From Baylisascaris procyonis (lineage: Eukaryota; Nematoda; Chromadorea; Rhabditida; Ascarididae): DNA of 64,000 nt. Positions 13,101 through 26,009 of the stretch are shown here, one piece after another. The translations under genes and the position numbers were made by a program. Positions within the stretch are counted from its first letter, which is position 1. Every line of letters begins with the position of its first letter. The DNA is taken from assembly GCA_037389465.1 (NCBI GenBank), contig JAZARR010000214.1, positions 3,224,001 through 3,288,000 on the forward strand, written 5' to 3'. The notes below the pieces were generated by a model, which searched no databases, was not told the origin of the DNA, and saw only the letters and a program-made list of their open reading frames with translations.

Positions 13101-15600
13101 AGTACTTCTCAAAAAGATTGAAGCGACGTGTCGGATTTCTGGCATCTGTGCTTTTCTGGCGAAAAAGTTATCGCTGAACAGACAGAAAAGTTGATAGTAG
13201 GTATTAATACATGATATCTGAATCACAACAACAGGAAAAAATTCAGTAAAATCATGGATTTCAAGACAAGATAATATTGTAGTGAGATTATTTAGCTGAT
13301 AGAGAGTTTCAAAAACTGGGAAAGCCGTTGCGAGACGAAGAGTGGAGCTCATTTCTCAACAGTGTAATCACTGTTACTGCCTATAGCCTAATTAGAACGA
13401 ACTATACGTGAAAATCTTAGTAAAACTAACATTAAGCAGAGATCGATAAAATGCCTTGTGACACACTGCTCAACTTGCATGACCAGCTTGATAAATGAAA
13501 TTTATGATGTGACAGATATTGTCTATCGTCCTGAATTGATGAAATGAATAAATAAATAAATAATAAATAAACTTTCCATTTGTTTTCAAAACTCTTGTCA
13601 TCATAGACACGGGTCTCACATATCATAATCACTCGATATCTCAAAACCCTTTTTGCCGCCTTAGTTTGCAAAGATACCTTATGTTTCAAATACAAGATTC
13701 TTGACTGTCACATAAATTATCCGGAATGCAAGCACTATAGGCAAATGAACTGAAGCTAAGATTTCACGTTTGTACCGCATATTCTGAGACTTCTCAACGA
13801 AACGTCGGCGGCAATAAAACGTCTGTTAATTAACCTTCGACGTGTTAGTAAGCTACTCCGACGTTTGAATGTCGCTTCAAGAAAGATTACTTGAGATAGA
13901 CAGGCAGATCGAGCTGCAATGATTTCAGTTATATACAATACTTTCACAGCTTTCCTCAATCCCCACCAAATATTTGCAGTAACTATGAAGATTCAAAATA
14001 AATGCATTTTAGTGGCGACAATGTACTAACTTTGTAATTTGGAAGGCGGAAAACTGAAATCCCTGGTTGAGCATTCCAATGAATAATAAAAATAAAACCT
14101 TAACGCTATCTTGCAGTTAAATACTTGAAACGGTGATATGAGTTTCGATGAAATAGAGTCGATGGCATCTTACTTAGGGCATTTATTAGTTACTATACTC
14201 ATGTTGTTACTATATACGAAGCGATGCCAATAACAGTGGAAAGCAAAAGACATCGAATGGGGCATCAGAATAGTTGTCCATGCGATTACAACGAGATGTT
14301 TCTTAATAATCGCAATGAAATTCATCTGCGTAGCAATGTGCACTTATGAGTGCTTTGGTAGCAATATCGTTTTTAACAACGCCATCACATCCCTCTCAAA
14401 AGCAACGTTTTGAATTATTTAAGAAAACTGTAGCAACAGAAAGTGTCAACGCTGTTCATCTAGGAAATGCTAACTAGCTAGAACAAGAAGCGGATTGAGT
14501 GATAATAGTGAAGATAACAGTGAGTGATAATAAGGGATCTTAAAGCAACATTGTTTTATAACTAAGTTCTTGAATAGCATTCATAAGCATTACTGTTTCA
14601 CTTCTTATAAGCGTGTGATTGATGACCAGCCAAGCACACCTATTTGTTCTGATATAGGCAGAAAACAAAAAACAGTGAAAGACGTTTCAACACGCTAGGA
14701 AAAGAGCGGCAGCAAGAAGTGCTGCCTCGACACTTCGCCAATGCGCCATGAGCGTTATTTCACAGGAAGAAAGGAGAGAGAACGTGAGGAGGAAGAGCAC
14801 TAAGAAACTAGATGAAGACGAAAAATGTGGTCGGTGGACAGAGGTGTGAACGAAAATGGGAATAAGTGAGGGGAGTTGGGGAGGATATGAGGGGTTTGAG
14901 GAGGAGGGAGGGAGTGAGGACACTAATGATCCATATAGTAGCTCATAAGTCAAACTCAAAGCGTAAAATGAAAGCTAGCAAGAGCTGAAGCAAGCGAAAT
15001 CCAGAAAAAGTTAACGAACGAATGGGGCAGCCAACCCGATCCAGCAGTGGCGCTTTGAAATATCGAAGAGCTCCATTTAGAAAGATGCAGCAAATAGATG
15101 CATGTTTCCAATATTTTAAATCACCATCGTGATGGACTATGCAAAGAGGAGCGAACGAAAAAAGCATCACTCTTCGAGTCTGTCTTCACAAACTTAAATC
15201 GATATTATCCTGAATTTTTACCTGACAAGAATTTAACAGCTAACTATTGCCATTAGAACAAATGAGACAGCTAACTATGAAGACATCGAAGAATGATATA
15301 CTTCTAGAAGAATATAATAATGTGAAATGAGTACAGCAATAGTTTCCTTTGTTAGAAAATACTAGCTGTTGCATTTGTGCTCGCAATGCATTACGCAGTG
15401 AGTCATGAAGGTGAGCAAAAACGAACACTCCACCCATCGCTGTTTCGTTGTAGTATTGGCGGGGAACAAAGACATTCAATGGGCACATAATGACTTTACA
15501 ATTATAACTACTCATGCATGCAACAATCAAAAATTGCATTCTACACGCAGTTTATATCTCATGTTGGTCAATGCAACAAGAAGCATTTGTCACATTCACC
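10170..15600. other. No supported gene; low-complexity tracts
   Basis: Contains a 20-A run (12085-12104), a CA/A/AAC tract (12,849-12,885), an AAAT-type tract (13,540-13,565) and a purine-rich run at 14,760-14,920 (GGA and GAGG units). The patch 10,370-10,480 is open on both strands and has donor- and acceptor-like sites in each direction, so no strand can be chosen. A basic frame at 14,690-14,840 (MSVISQEERRENVRRKSTKK) follows from the purine bias. Confidence 0.35.
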
Positions 15601-15605
15601 TCAGC

Positions 15606-15616
15606 AAATTTTAACA

Positions 15617-15664
<48 letters not shown>

Positions 15665-15673
15665 TTAAAATTT
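15606..15673. repeat. (TA)22 tract inside an 11-bp inverted repeat
   Basis: The arms aaattttaaca (15606-15616) and tgttaaaattt (15663-15673) are exact reverse complements. They flank a TA dinucleotide run at 15618-15661 with a single G on each side. The whole is a near-perfect 68-bp palindrome able to form a hairpin or cruciform. Confidence 0.9.
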
Positions 15674-18600
15674 ATTAGCTCATGTCTAAGCGGTGAATTT
15701 TGTTCTAGCATTAATGCTGTTGAATATTTTACTGATATTAGAAGTCGAACATTTTATCGGCATGGTGAATGAGAAATGACCCCTCAAATCTATATGGGCA
15801 ATTGTAGATTTATATGGTGAAAGACCGATATTTTACGAGGGATATTCGAGAGGGATATTACTGTCACCTTTTTAAATTCAAAAAAAAAAATTCCTGACAC
15901 TCGAACTGCGCTCATTTACACTCTTGATTGACTCCGCATAATTTACTGTATTCCTAACATGCACAGATCGAGCTGTAATGTTATTTGCATACAATTATCA
16001 GAAAAAATTTGTGAGAATTCTTTCGACGATTTGAAAGATGTTCCCTGGAAATTTCCAAACTTCTAAAGCTTTTTCTTGAAAATTTCTCAGAAATTTTAGC
16101 GAAGTTAGTTCCGATACCTTCATTAGCATGCATTCTAAGCGATGGGATTTCGTAACTGTGTGGGAGTTTTCACTTATGTCGGTGTAAGCTTTGCTGAATA
16201 AGAGAGAAAAACCAAAGGCTTTTAAGGCTGCGTGGAATCATAGGTGTATTCAGCTTTGTTATATAGAACTTGCACGGTTTCCACATTCATTTGCATGAGG
16301 AGTAAGATATTAATCATCGGCATAACCCCTTTAAAAGTGAACCATTTTCCATAATTCTTGCATGAAAAAGAATTGTTGTAAATTGCGTCATGCCCGATTC
16401 ATGCCCGAATTCGAGATATTTTAAATTACGATGCCATTAGGCAAACTTATATAAGACTTGCAGAAAAGGTTCAATACGACATAGCGATAAATTTGTCTAT
16501 GATAAACAACTGTGAAATCACTGCTGATCCACTCAAAGACGACATATGTGATGACGCCGAAGGAGTGAAGTCGAGATATCAACTGTACTCTTTATGGATC
16601 GCAGCGTACAGTAAATCTATAGCAATAAATGGGAGCATGCAAAGTTGCTGTTAATGTTACCCTTTCTTTTGCTACTGAGGCATATTTCCTGTTATTGTTC
16701 AACAATATTGCTGCTATCATAAAGACGCTACCCCTCTAGCATCTTCGACAAGATCGCTTGCGCCACTGCACAAAGAGACACAAAAATTAATAAATCTTAA
16801 AAATCCATAACTCGATTCTCGCCATTATAAGTCCCCAAAGTCGAGGAAATGAACTTAAAATTGAAAGTATTCGTTTTTTTTCAATTTCCATATGAAAGCT
16901 TAAAAATCATCACAGCAGGATAATTTCGACAAAATATAGCACCTCTGATTTTGATCAGGGTTGCATCAAACGAAAGGGCTTGGCAAGCTAACTAAAGTGA
17001 CTCTACTTACTGAAGTGCAGCGTTGCTTTCTCTAACGCTCTCAGCCTCCTAATTTTCGACTAACAATCTGCAATATTTTCAAAAGTCATGTTGCTAAATA
17101 ATTTGTAGTTGGAGTATATTGATCATTTTAAACGCCCATCGTGCAGTACAGTGAACAACCACAAAAATTTTTCAGACGATCTATGAAAATTAGTCTCAAA
17201 CAGTTTGCTAATTTTCTAAAAAATTTGCAATGCTGTGTTGCAATTTTCCATTCCAAAGCAATTCCTAGTGCACTGCCTTCATCAAGAAAAAGTATTTAGG
17301 TCGTTATTCACCAACAGTTTTTCTGCAAACTCATCGCAAAAACAAAAAGCAGACAACTGTAAGGAGAATAGCATCGCTCTAAAATGTCGTGTAGTAAGGA
17401 AGTCATGAAGCGTCGAATATTGCAGAAACGATTTAATGGTAAGATTTAATGCCTCAAAACTTCATTTCTATCGATTGACAGCTCTCATAGGAGGTGGCAC
17501 AATACGCGCTTTTTGCAACTTCTTTCGCCAACGATCAAATTTGTAGGCAGAATCAATGTTGGATGACTTCTCAGCACAGATTCGTTGATTCCTCACTTTC
17601 TGCATGAGTTATTGTTACCTGACAGCTCGATTGGCTGAGGCTCAAAAACAATTTTTTTCGGCCAAAGAAGTATGTAGCCAGACAGTTTCATGGAAAAATG
17701 CACTGTTGGGGATTGCCATTGTTTCTGGATATTTTGACGCCCAGTTAAGCTGACCAAATAAGGTGAAAAAATCATATGTCAGCCCCCCTCCCCTCCACCA
17801 ATGTGTCTGTGCGCTACTCAGGCGTCGTCATAAACCTATTCACAAAGCGCATTATGGTGACTTCATTGTCTGTGCTCGAGCATTTATGCATGTGTGCGTG
17901 ACTACTGCTTGTCTAGCAGTTTCAACTCGGGAACCGCTGAGCTGTGCAATTGCTAACTGTGGTGCATAGAATCTACGCCATAGAATGCTCTCCTAAAACA
18001 CGTTCCACACCTATGGACGAATTCCGAAAGCACCGGTGAATATTTGAAGGTGGAAAAAGGTTTTTTTTTTGCATTTGAGATGGGTTGGAATTTCATTTCC
18101 CGCCGACCACACTGCAAAACTGATCCCTCTCTAGAAGATTTGTGCGAGTAACTGTTATATCAATGACGAAGGGTTTATTTCGCATATTTATTATCTGGCT
18201 GTCAGGGTGATATGAATTAAAAAGTGCATATAGTTGCAACCTTTCGGCATTTTTTCCGCTTATTTCCTTCTCCGTTCAGTTTTTTCATCTTCCTTTTCAA
18301 ACTCCTGGTCGTGTCTGTATAAAGCTGCACATACATGCAACTGTCCACCTGTCTGTCCAATACCTTCACTACTCTTAATCAATTTAGCTCATAGAATCTG
18401 TATCGCAAGGTAGTTTCTCAGGTTAACTTCCATTCTGACCCATCGGCACTAAAAGGGTTCGAATACGGCGACATAAACTTCACATTACCAAAATTGTAAG
18501 GACAAACTTTCTGTGAAAAAGTTGCACAAGCGGTGAGATGAGTAAAAATATGTAAAGATTATTCGGCATGTTTTGCTTTTGTTGGCACTGTGAAAGTGGC

Positions 18601-21428
18601 TGCTGCTAGTAATGAGTATGAGTGCAGCGCTTTATTTATGTCAGCTATTTTGCTAAGCTTTTTTCCTCTTTAATGAATTATTGCATCGTTATTCTTAACG
18701 ACGAGACATATTTTCTGCTTGAGAATAAAAAATAGTTGTCGCCATGCAGCACTCTATTTTTTGATATCAGCTTATTTGAAAGAATGCATTGTCAGCCACC
18801 ATTGTATAGACGAATTTATTTAGCTGCGAAGTGGTGTTTCTATGTAGATTGTTCACTCACTGGAACGAACGCAAAGCATCGTTTCGATAGCGCTCCTTTG
18901 TGGGGGGAAGGGGTGGATTCAATCAACAATATAGTGCTATCCTTTTAGCGAGGAATTGATATGATATTTTTATTCCATTTCTCTATTGATAGTTTAGCAC
19001 CTAAAATAATGTTCTGATGCGTTTTGAAAGCAATTATTACTAAACAACATGCATCTGAGAATAATCTTGCAAGAGATTCCCCAAAAATTGGGACTAATTG
19101 TAGTACCGAATATTTTCCTTAGTGCGAAAACACATGCACAGCGAGCTCAAAGGATTGGCCCACGAACACCTCTGCAACGCCGTTCGTCGCACACTCATTT
19201 TACGAATTGTCACTAAATAATCGAATGTGCGCAAAAAACGCATTCATATTTCAATCGAACCGAACACTGCTAGCACAAAACTTCTGCAAGTGATGTTTTT
19301 TTCGCAAGCTTATTGATCTCGAACGACTTTAAAATGCATTTCGGCAAAAAAGTATTGTTGTGTTTCCGAATATCGTTTGGACAGTTTAGAGATAATCAGT
19401 CACTTCGAAGCTTTATAGGCCACATTAAGGGATTTCATAATTGTGTGGGCGTTTTTACCGATCTCGTCAAGAACTCAAATGCAGCATTTATACAGCACAG
19501 CGGAAGATAGGGAAATTTTTTTAGCATGAGATGCCCGTCAATCAGTAGGTGGTAACGTTAACGCTCTACAATGCTGTTGCTTGGATCCTTCCTTTCATAT
19601 CCACTCACAGCAAATTTTTGAAGAAGACCGAGATTCTGGTTGCCTGAATTCAATGGAAAAACTTGAAGGAAAAAAGGAAAGGTTGTGGTTGAAGCTGCAA
19701 TTAATGTCACGCACCGCCCTCGGGCACTTTGTGTAAGAAGCTACCAGCTGTGCTTATCAATTTGCAGAGGTTTTTGATCGTTGTTCCGGCATTCTCAGAG
19801 AAAATCGACATTTTCAGTAAGTACACAACTACATAAAAAAGCAAATCGAGAGACGATACGCAGAGTTGATACGAAATGCCCATTTCCATCAGATCCACCC
19901 ATTCAGCCCTTTTCAAAAATTACCAACAAGAAGTAAGATATGGACAGTATTTCTCTCACATTTTTAGTGACTTTATCGCTCATATGATTCTTTCACAAAT
20001 GATTCATTTTTCCTTGAATTGAATATGGAAGATGCTCATCCAACCGATTGAAACATATGCAAATTTCTTTTGTCTTCACATCTTTGCCTCTCTTTTCGAA
20101 GTTGATGGAATAGCGTTAAATATAATCTAGGCGATCATTCTAGGTGCAGATTATAATCATTAAGCTTCGTAACGTTTGCTTTAGTGGTTCCAAGAATTCA
20201 TTAATATCGAATAGTGCGTATGCAAATGCAAGAAGTCGACACAATGTGCATTTACAAAGTAAACGTGTGAATGTGCATTTTTTATTCTGCCTCTTCTATC
20301 TCTTTATTGCAATGCGCAGAAAGTAATCAGTCGTGCAAACGTCTCTATCCACACAGGGTGTGATTTGCTGAAATTCATTCTGCTTCTTGGCTTTCAACGT
20401 TTCCGTGCACTGTGCCCAGCATGTATTTGCTAATGTGAATTCTAACGTCACTTAATAATTTGAAAATCTCTACGGAAAATACGATGCACAAGGTGGTCAC
20501 GGTTTGTTTGGTTGTATATTTCTCGAAAATTTCCTAGACAGCTTAGAGAATTAAATTTGACAGGCGCTGTCCTCAACTACGAAAACAGTTGACTGCAAAT
20601 TTCACCTCAATCTATTCGTCTCCAGCGCTACTGCTCGAAGCAATGCCTCAAAGTTTGCAACTGCTGTGCACTATTAGACTATTAAGTAAAATCGGATGCT
20701 TTATAAATGCACTATAACATTTCCTACTCCGACTTCGCAAAAGTTAGGTTTCATGCATCGCACGAAGTTTTCAAGCTAGTGCTAGCGGCATGCAAAGCTG
20801 CAGTTTGAATTCAAAGGTGGACGTTTATTAAATTTGAGAGTAGTGAAGGCAAGGTAATTTTGTCTCGATAGCATCTTGCAAAACATTTATTAGAGCAATA
20901 TAAACATTTTAACGGAATATAGTCATCGATATGTGTACATCTCACAAGTGCAAGCACTGAGGAAGCAACAATTTTAGAATTACGACAGTTTCCGCATGAA
21001 TTTTATGTCCTTTAAGTAAAAGAGGAAATGAGAGCTAATAAGCTTGAAATTATATGCCTTCCAAAGTTATGAGCATTTAAAACAATGATTTTGATATTCA
21101 CGCAATCTGTGAATATCCTTATGCCTTTGGAATTCTGACTCTAATTTACGAACGTAATAAAGCGCACGCAAATATTGGATTTCTTCACGAGCACCTCGTG
21201 CGTGATACTTTGAATATTTATTGTGGACAGTTCAAGAGCAATCTTTGTATATTTTGACCGCTACTTAAATGCGACTAGTAAACTTTATTTGAGTAAAAGG
21301 AGATTATTAAATAGGATTTGATGTTCATGGCACGGGGTTGAAACGATATATTTATTCAGTGTTTGCGAATTTTCATATGCACATCTATGGGAATGTTATG
21401 TCTGTGCAAGAAGCGTTGGAGTGCTGTA

Positions 21429-21449
21429 TGTGTGTGTGTGTGTGTGTGT
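21429..21449 (+). repeat. TG dinucleotide microsatellite
   Basis: About ten uninterrupted TG units, in the opposite orientation to the AC-rich array at 29-31 kb. Confidence 0.9.
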
Positions 21450-24400
21450 CTAGATTCTTTCAATTTTTAAGACTGCGTCAGCAATGTTTCATGGTTTTGT
21501 TTCAGCGGTGAGTCAGTCAATCAGGAGTTTAAAAAATTAGGCCTCCTCATTCTGAGAGCAAAATTGCAAATGTCATTTTAGAGGTAAGATCATACTTCGT
21601 TAATTTATCACATCACTGAGGCCATCATACAAATTATCCGTTAATCATACATTTCAATAATCATGCCATTCGTTAGTTTTGCAATCGCGCAAATGACGTC
21701 ATCATCACCAATGAATTTAACCAAACAATTTATTCATACAACTGAAGAAATTTCTAGAAATCACTCTCACTTTGGACACTATTGCTGATAACCTCGTATT
21801 CTTCTTTATATTTCAACGAGATTTGCTGCATATTTCGATGTTGCATGATCTATGAACGTCCTTAAATGTAGCATTAATCTATCACCGATCTAAAAAATTT
21901 TTCCGCGCTACGCAAACCAGATACGGTATGCCTCATTCAGGCTTATATTTCGCAAAGGTAGCGAATCAAATCTCCACCTCAGTGCTAAAAATATATGTCT
22001 TCCATATCACTTTGTGAACTCGGCTAAACTGAAGCATTTCACTAGAATTTATGAGTGCGCAATAGCATATCTTCAGTATATGAGTTAAGAAACAGTTGTT
22101 CTAGCACGTTCTTCTATAATGCATCGGAAATATTTTCCTGCTTAGCGAAATGCATTCCAATAATTGTTACTGTTTGAGATATATGGCATTATTTAATGTA
22201 GAATTCATGAGTTCAATCTAAACTTTTCCATTAGATAGGATGATCGGTATCTTGAAATTTGAGATTTCCTCAAAAAGTTTCACAATCGAAATGAGCACGC
22301 TTAGTCGTTTCGTTGGTCTCTAGCTAATTCAAGCAAGAATTTTTGCATTCGCTCATCTGAAATATGGTGAAATTTCTACGGATGGATCAACGTCGATTGT
22401 GACTTACTTATTAATTCCGACACCAACCGACAATGTGCCTCGAATAGCTCCATATGACAGGTTAGTTGAGCTGGTGCGACGGCGACGTTTTGTGTTGTTT
22501 GCAGTATTTCTTCAAGATTGCTTATAGCGCTTCTCTATAAAGCTTATTAAAGCGAAAGTGGTATCTGTTGTTTCGTTATGCAGCAAATATCACGAAGCGC
22601 TTAATATTTTCTCCTAATTTCTCATAGAAGATATAAAGCACAACAATAGACACTGGAAATTTGCATCTTCTCTCAGCAGTTGCTTCATTAGCTAGCAGAC
22701 TTCAATGACGTCATTCTTGACGATAGAGATGTACGTTCTAGGGGAACGAGTCAGTATAGGGAAGGAAAGTGTTATTTCCGTGAAGGAAAACACAGCAGAA
22801 GAAATAGCCACTACACTCGTCTTGTAATTTATCGCACTCAAATTTTCTTTCACCATCTCAGATGTCTGCTATAGGTAGATTCAATTTTTTTTTGTTTTTG
22901 GACAGAGTTGATTGCTAAATTAGGGATCAAATTTTCTTGTGGGACCTCTGATTCACGAGAGAGAAATATAAGCTTTATATTTTTAATGCGATTTTAAAAG
23001 TTAATTGTTGCTAATTTGTATTGATCTCTCAGTGCGGACTGTAAAGTGAGATGCGAATTTTTAAGCCTGTTGAGGCTGTTGCTAATTCTTTAGGTTTTTA
23101 CGACAACCATGATGTGTGACGTGTTATGCAAGAATTGAAACTGAGGCAGCATTACACACAAATCTGCGTCCCACTGAAAATAGGCTAGTTCATGCTACAT
23201 CCGTTCAAAATCAGCACGCGAAGATCCTCGAGATCGATATGCTTTCTGGAATTATAGCCGGCAACTATGTAGCCGAAATCAACTTCATTTACATCATATC
23301 ATCGCAGTTGCGCAGCACATTTTTTCTGTCATATATTTGTTGGTAATTTACGGCATCTGTTTATTTGATGACTGAAATGGCATAACTGGATGGCTTGCGG
23401 GCACGTCTGATGTGCTTTCCCAATTAGTCGTTTATTGGCAAAAACACATAGCGGGTTTGGACGTGTACGCGTATACATGAAACATATCAAGAGAGATGCA
23501 CACATCAACCACTGCTATGCCCTCTGCTCATCGCTACAACGTTTCTAGCAGAAGCTGTTCACTTATCACTGTCGAAGTGGGAGATCAAAAATTACGTTCT
23601 GTCGATATGTCCATTCCATTCCCTACATATTTATTTCAAGTCTGTTGTACTATGTTTATTATTGGTAACGTGCAAAGCGCGTCATTGCAAGTTTATCGAT
23701 GAGTTCATTTTACTTAATTACTTACAGCTGCGATTTATTTGTTTGTCGTTGTATTTTTTATTCTTGCGAAATGTTTTAATATTTTCCAGTATTTCAATAT
23801 CTATTACTACTTAGCACATCTCGCATCAGTGATAATAACAAGCTTCCGTCTATTTTTTAAGATGCCCACAGCTCTAATATTGCTCACTGGTATCGAATAA
23901 TAAAATTCATTGCTTTCATTTATCTCTTTTTTGAGTGCTTGTCGCATACATTTGAATCCATCATTTTTTCAGTGCTTTCAATGATAGCACTTTATAATTC
24001 AATTCAATATTTAAATATTCTCAGCCCCGTATATGTGTAGTTTTCGACTCGGCTTCAGAATTCACAAATTCCAAACCAGTATATCAGAAAAAAGAAATTC
24101 AAAAATATCCCCACGTTCTTATGACGCTTGTAAATTCCAATTTTTAAAGCCCATATTGGCGATACCGTGTCTATTCATGCAAGTACCTGTCTCTTTGTTG
24201 ACCATATGGCAATAGCCACAAAACTAATCGAGACAAAACATAGTGAATATAATCAGCATTGTAGATGCGCTAAAATTCCAGCAGGGAATTCTGATGCTTT
24301 TCGGACTTCTGCACCAGCTTACAGTTTAGACGTTCTTGCTAAGAATGAAGTGGAACCCTGTTTCCAATTATGAAGTGCTAGAATTGCAGTAGTTTTCTGA

Positions 24401-25035
24401 CGTTGGGAATGCGGGTGAAGCTCTAAGATGCGCCATACAATGACCATTAACCAATCTTCCTGTCCATCGATCACCATTTGGCAAAAACTACTGACATTTA
24501 AATACATCACAGATTTTGCATGCACCAATTGACTGGCTAAAAAAAAAAAGTTGATTCTTTCACAGATTGATTTGAGCAGGCAGTTCGGTTCAAAGCTGAG
24601 CGTATTTTTGCTCTTTTTCATTTCTTGGTATAATGCTGTATTGATTTGTGTGACGTGCAGAAACGTTAAAATGTACATCAAGCTAGCTGCTGTCTCATCC
24701 TCTTCCGCTACTTTTTAATCGAACCAATGAAATAGAGTTGAGGCATTTACTGCGAAAACATTCAACCACAGCAACGTCATTCATTTATTTGTGTAGAATA
24801 TATGAGCCACATTGATATATGCCGATCATTACAGTGACTAGGAAGAGATAATGTGAATATTAAGCACCTATTACATTAACTGAGTTAGTTTTACCAATAT
24901 TAATATAGATGTGTCCAGAAGTGTTCTGCAGTGCACGGTTTGTTCGAATTTTTTTCCAGCTTTCCGTGTGAGAATTTGCAGCCTATTCGATTTATGTGCG
25001 CGATATAATTTGCTGATTGAGTTATTATCTCAAAC

Positions 25036-25055
25036 GATATCCATATATGGATATC
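25036..25055. promoter_or_regulatory. 20-bp perfect palindrome with a CArG-box core
   Basis: GATATCCATATATGGATATC is its own reverse complement, and its centre CCATATATGG fits the CC(A/T)6GG site bound by SRF-type MADS proteins. No nearby start site is identified, so function is inference. Confidence 0.35.
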
Positions 25056-25544
25056 ATTTAGAAGAAAACACGCAGAGGGCAGATCTTCAGTGTTTGATAT
25101 AGTGACATTGATCGTTGAGAAGAACAACTCTAAATGTCAGCAATGATGTTATACATTGCAATATTTGCCACATTCGGGACCATCAATGAATTTCAACAAG
25201 ATGTATGAGCGCAGTGCAAATAAAGCGAGAGATGATTGAGATTAATGATGGTAACAGTGAATTAACACGCTGCTTATTTGCATTGAACTTCTCATCAGAA
25301 ATTGTCACGCGGTTTCAAAATTAAATACACAGCGATCGACCTCATTGCATCTATTTGGTGGTTAAGTAGGACACATTGAAGCCGCAATTGCATACTGGGT
25401 GAGCTTGAATTTAGTAACATTTCATTTGCTTGCAAAAGAGTCTGATTTTCTCTCGAAAAAATGTAAGTAAAACTGCATCACCTATGAAAATGTGCCGATT
25501 GTGCTCTTTTTTAATTCCTTGCCTTTCAAATGAATATGTAAAAG

Positions 25545-26005
25545 TCAGCTCCCTTTGGCTCGCCTAGTCGCCCTGGTCTTCTAGACGATCTGCACCATCT
25601 GCTGAGATGCAGTAAGGTTAACCGCGATACGACACAGGTATAATGGCGAACAGTTTATCAAAAAACTTTAGAATAAGCGAATAAGGACTTATTCACGATG
25701 ATAGCTTCGATCGTCAGCACGATTCCTTAGTCGCATCCCGCGAACTCCACACTGCCTTCGATCACCTCGCGCGCCCTAACGGCCACATGCTGGCTCAGTG
25801 GGCCTTAAGATCAGTCGAAGCCCCCAGGCTAGCCTCACGACACATGCTAGGTAGTCGTCTGATTGCCCAGCATGTATCGAAGAAGGTCGACAGCACCTGT
25901 ATGCTCTTGACCTTCTTTGACTTACTTTGCACGGCGCATTATTTCCGCCTGTTTTATAGCCGACTACTCCACTTTACCTACCAAAATCAGTTGGAAAAAC
26001 ATTGA
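25545..26005 (+). CDS. GC-rich island with two candidate coding segments
   Basis: The stretch 25,545-25,960 is markedly richer in G+C than the surrounding 10 kb. Segment one (25545-25637, 31 codons) ends at a good donor, ACACAG/gtataa. Segment two is open for 106 codons from 25685 to TGA at 26003-26005, with an in-frame ATG at 25787. Its translation includes DSLVASRELHTAFDHLARPN and WALRSVEAPRLASRHMLGSR, with no family I recognise. A 48-nt intron would join them, but the frames do not match across it, so they may be unrelated or the joint may differ. The base composition suggests a gene, a mobile element fragment or transferred DNA. Confidence 0.25.
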
Positions 26006-26009
26006 ACTG

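Larger units (their letters stand above)
15680..25540. other. No supported gene
   Basis: Nearly 10 kb of A+T-rich DNA. Contents: a TG run at 21429-21449 and a 20-bp palindrome containing a CArG-type core at 25036-25055. A 120-codon minus-strand frame (24319-24681) is of the length expected by chance and has no domain. Confidence 0.4.

Noticed and set aside
13540..13565. AAAT-type tract as a tandem repeat feature
   Set aside because: Only about six imperfect units in A+T-rich DNA; not distinguishable from background.
24319..24681. 120-codon minus-strand ORF
   Set aside because: A few ORFs of this length are expected by chance in 64 kb at this composition; no domain, splice pattern or composition shift supports it.
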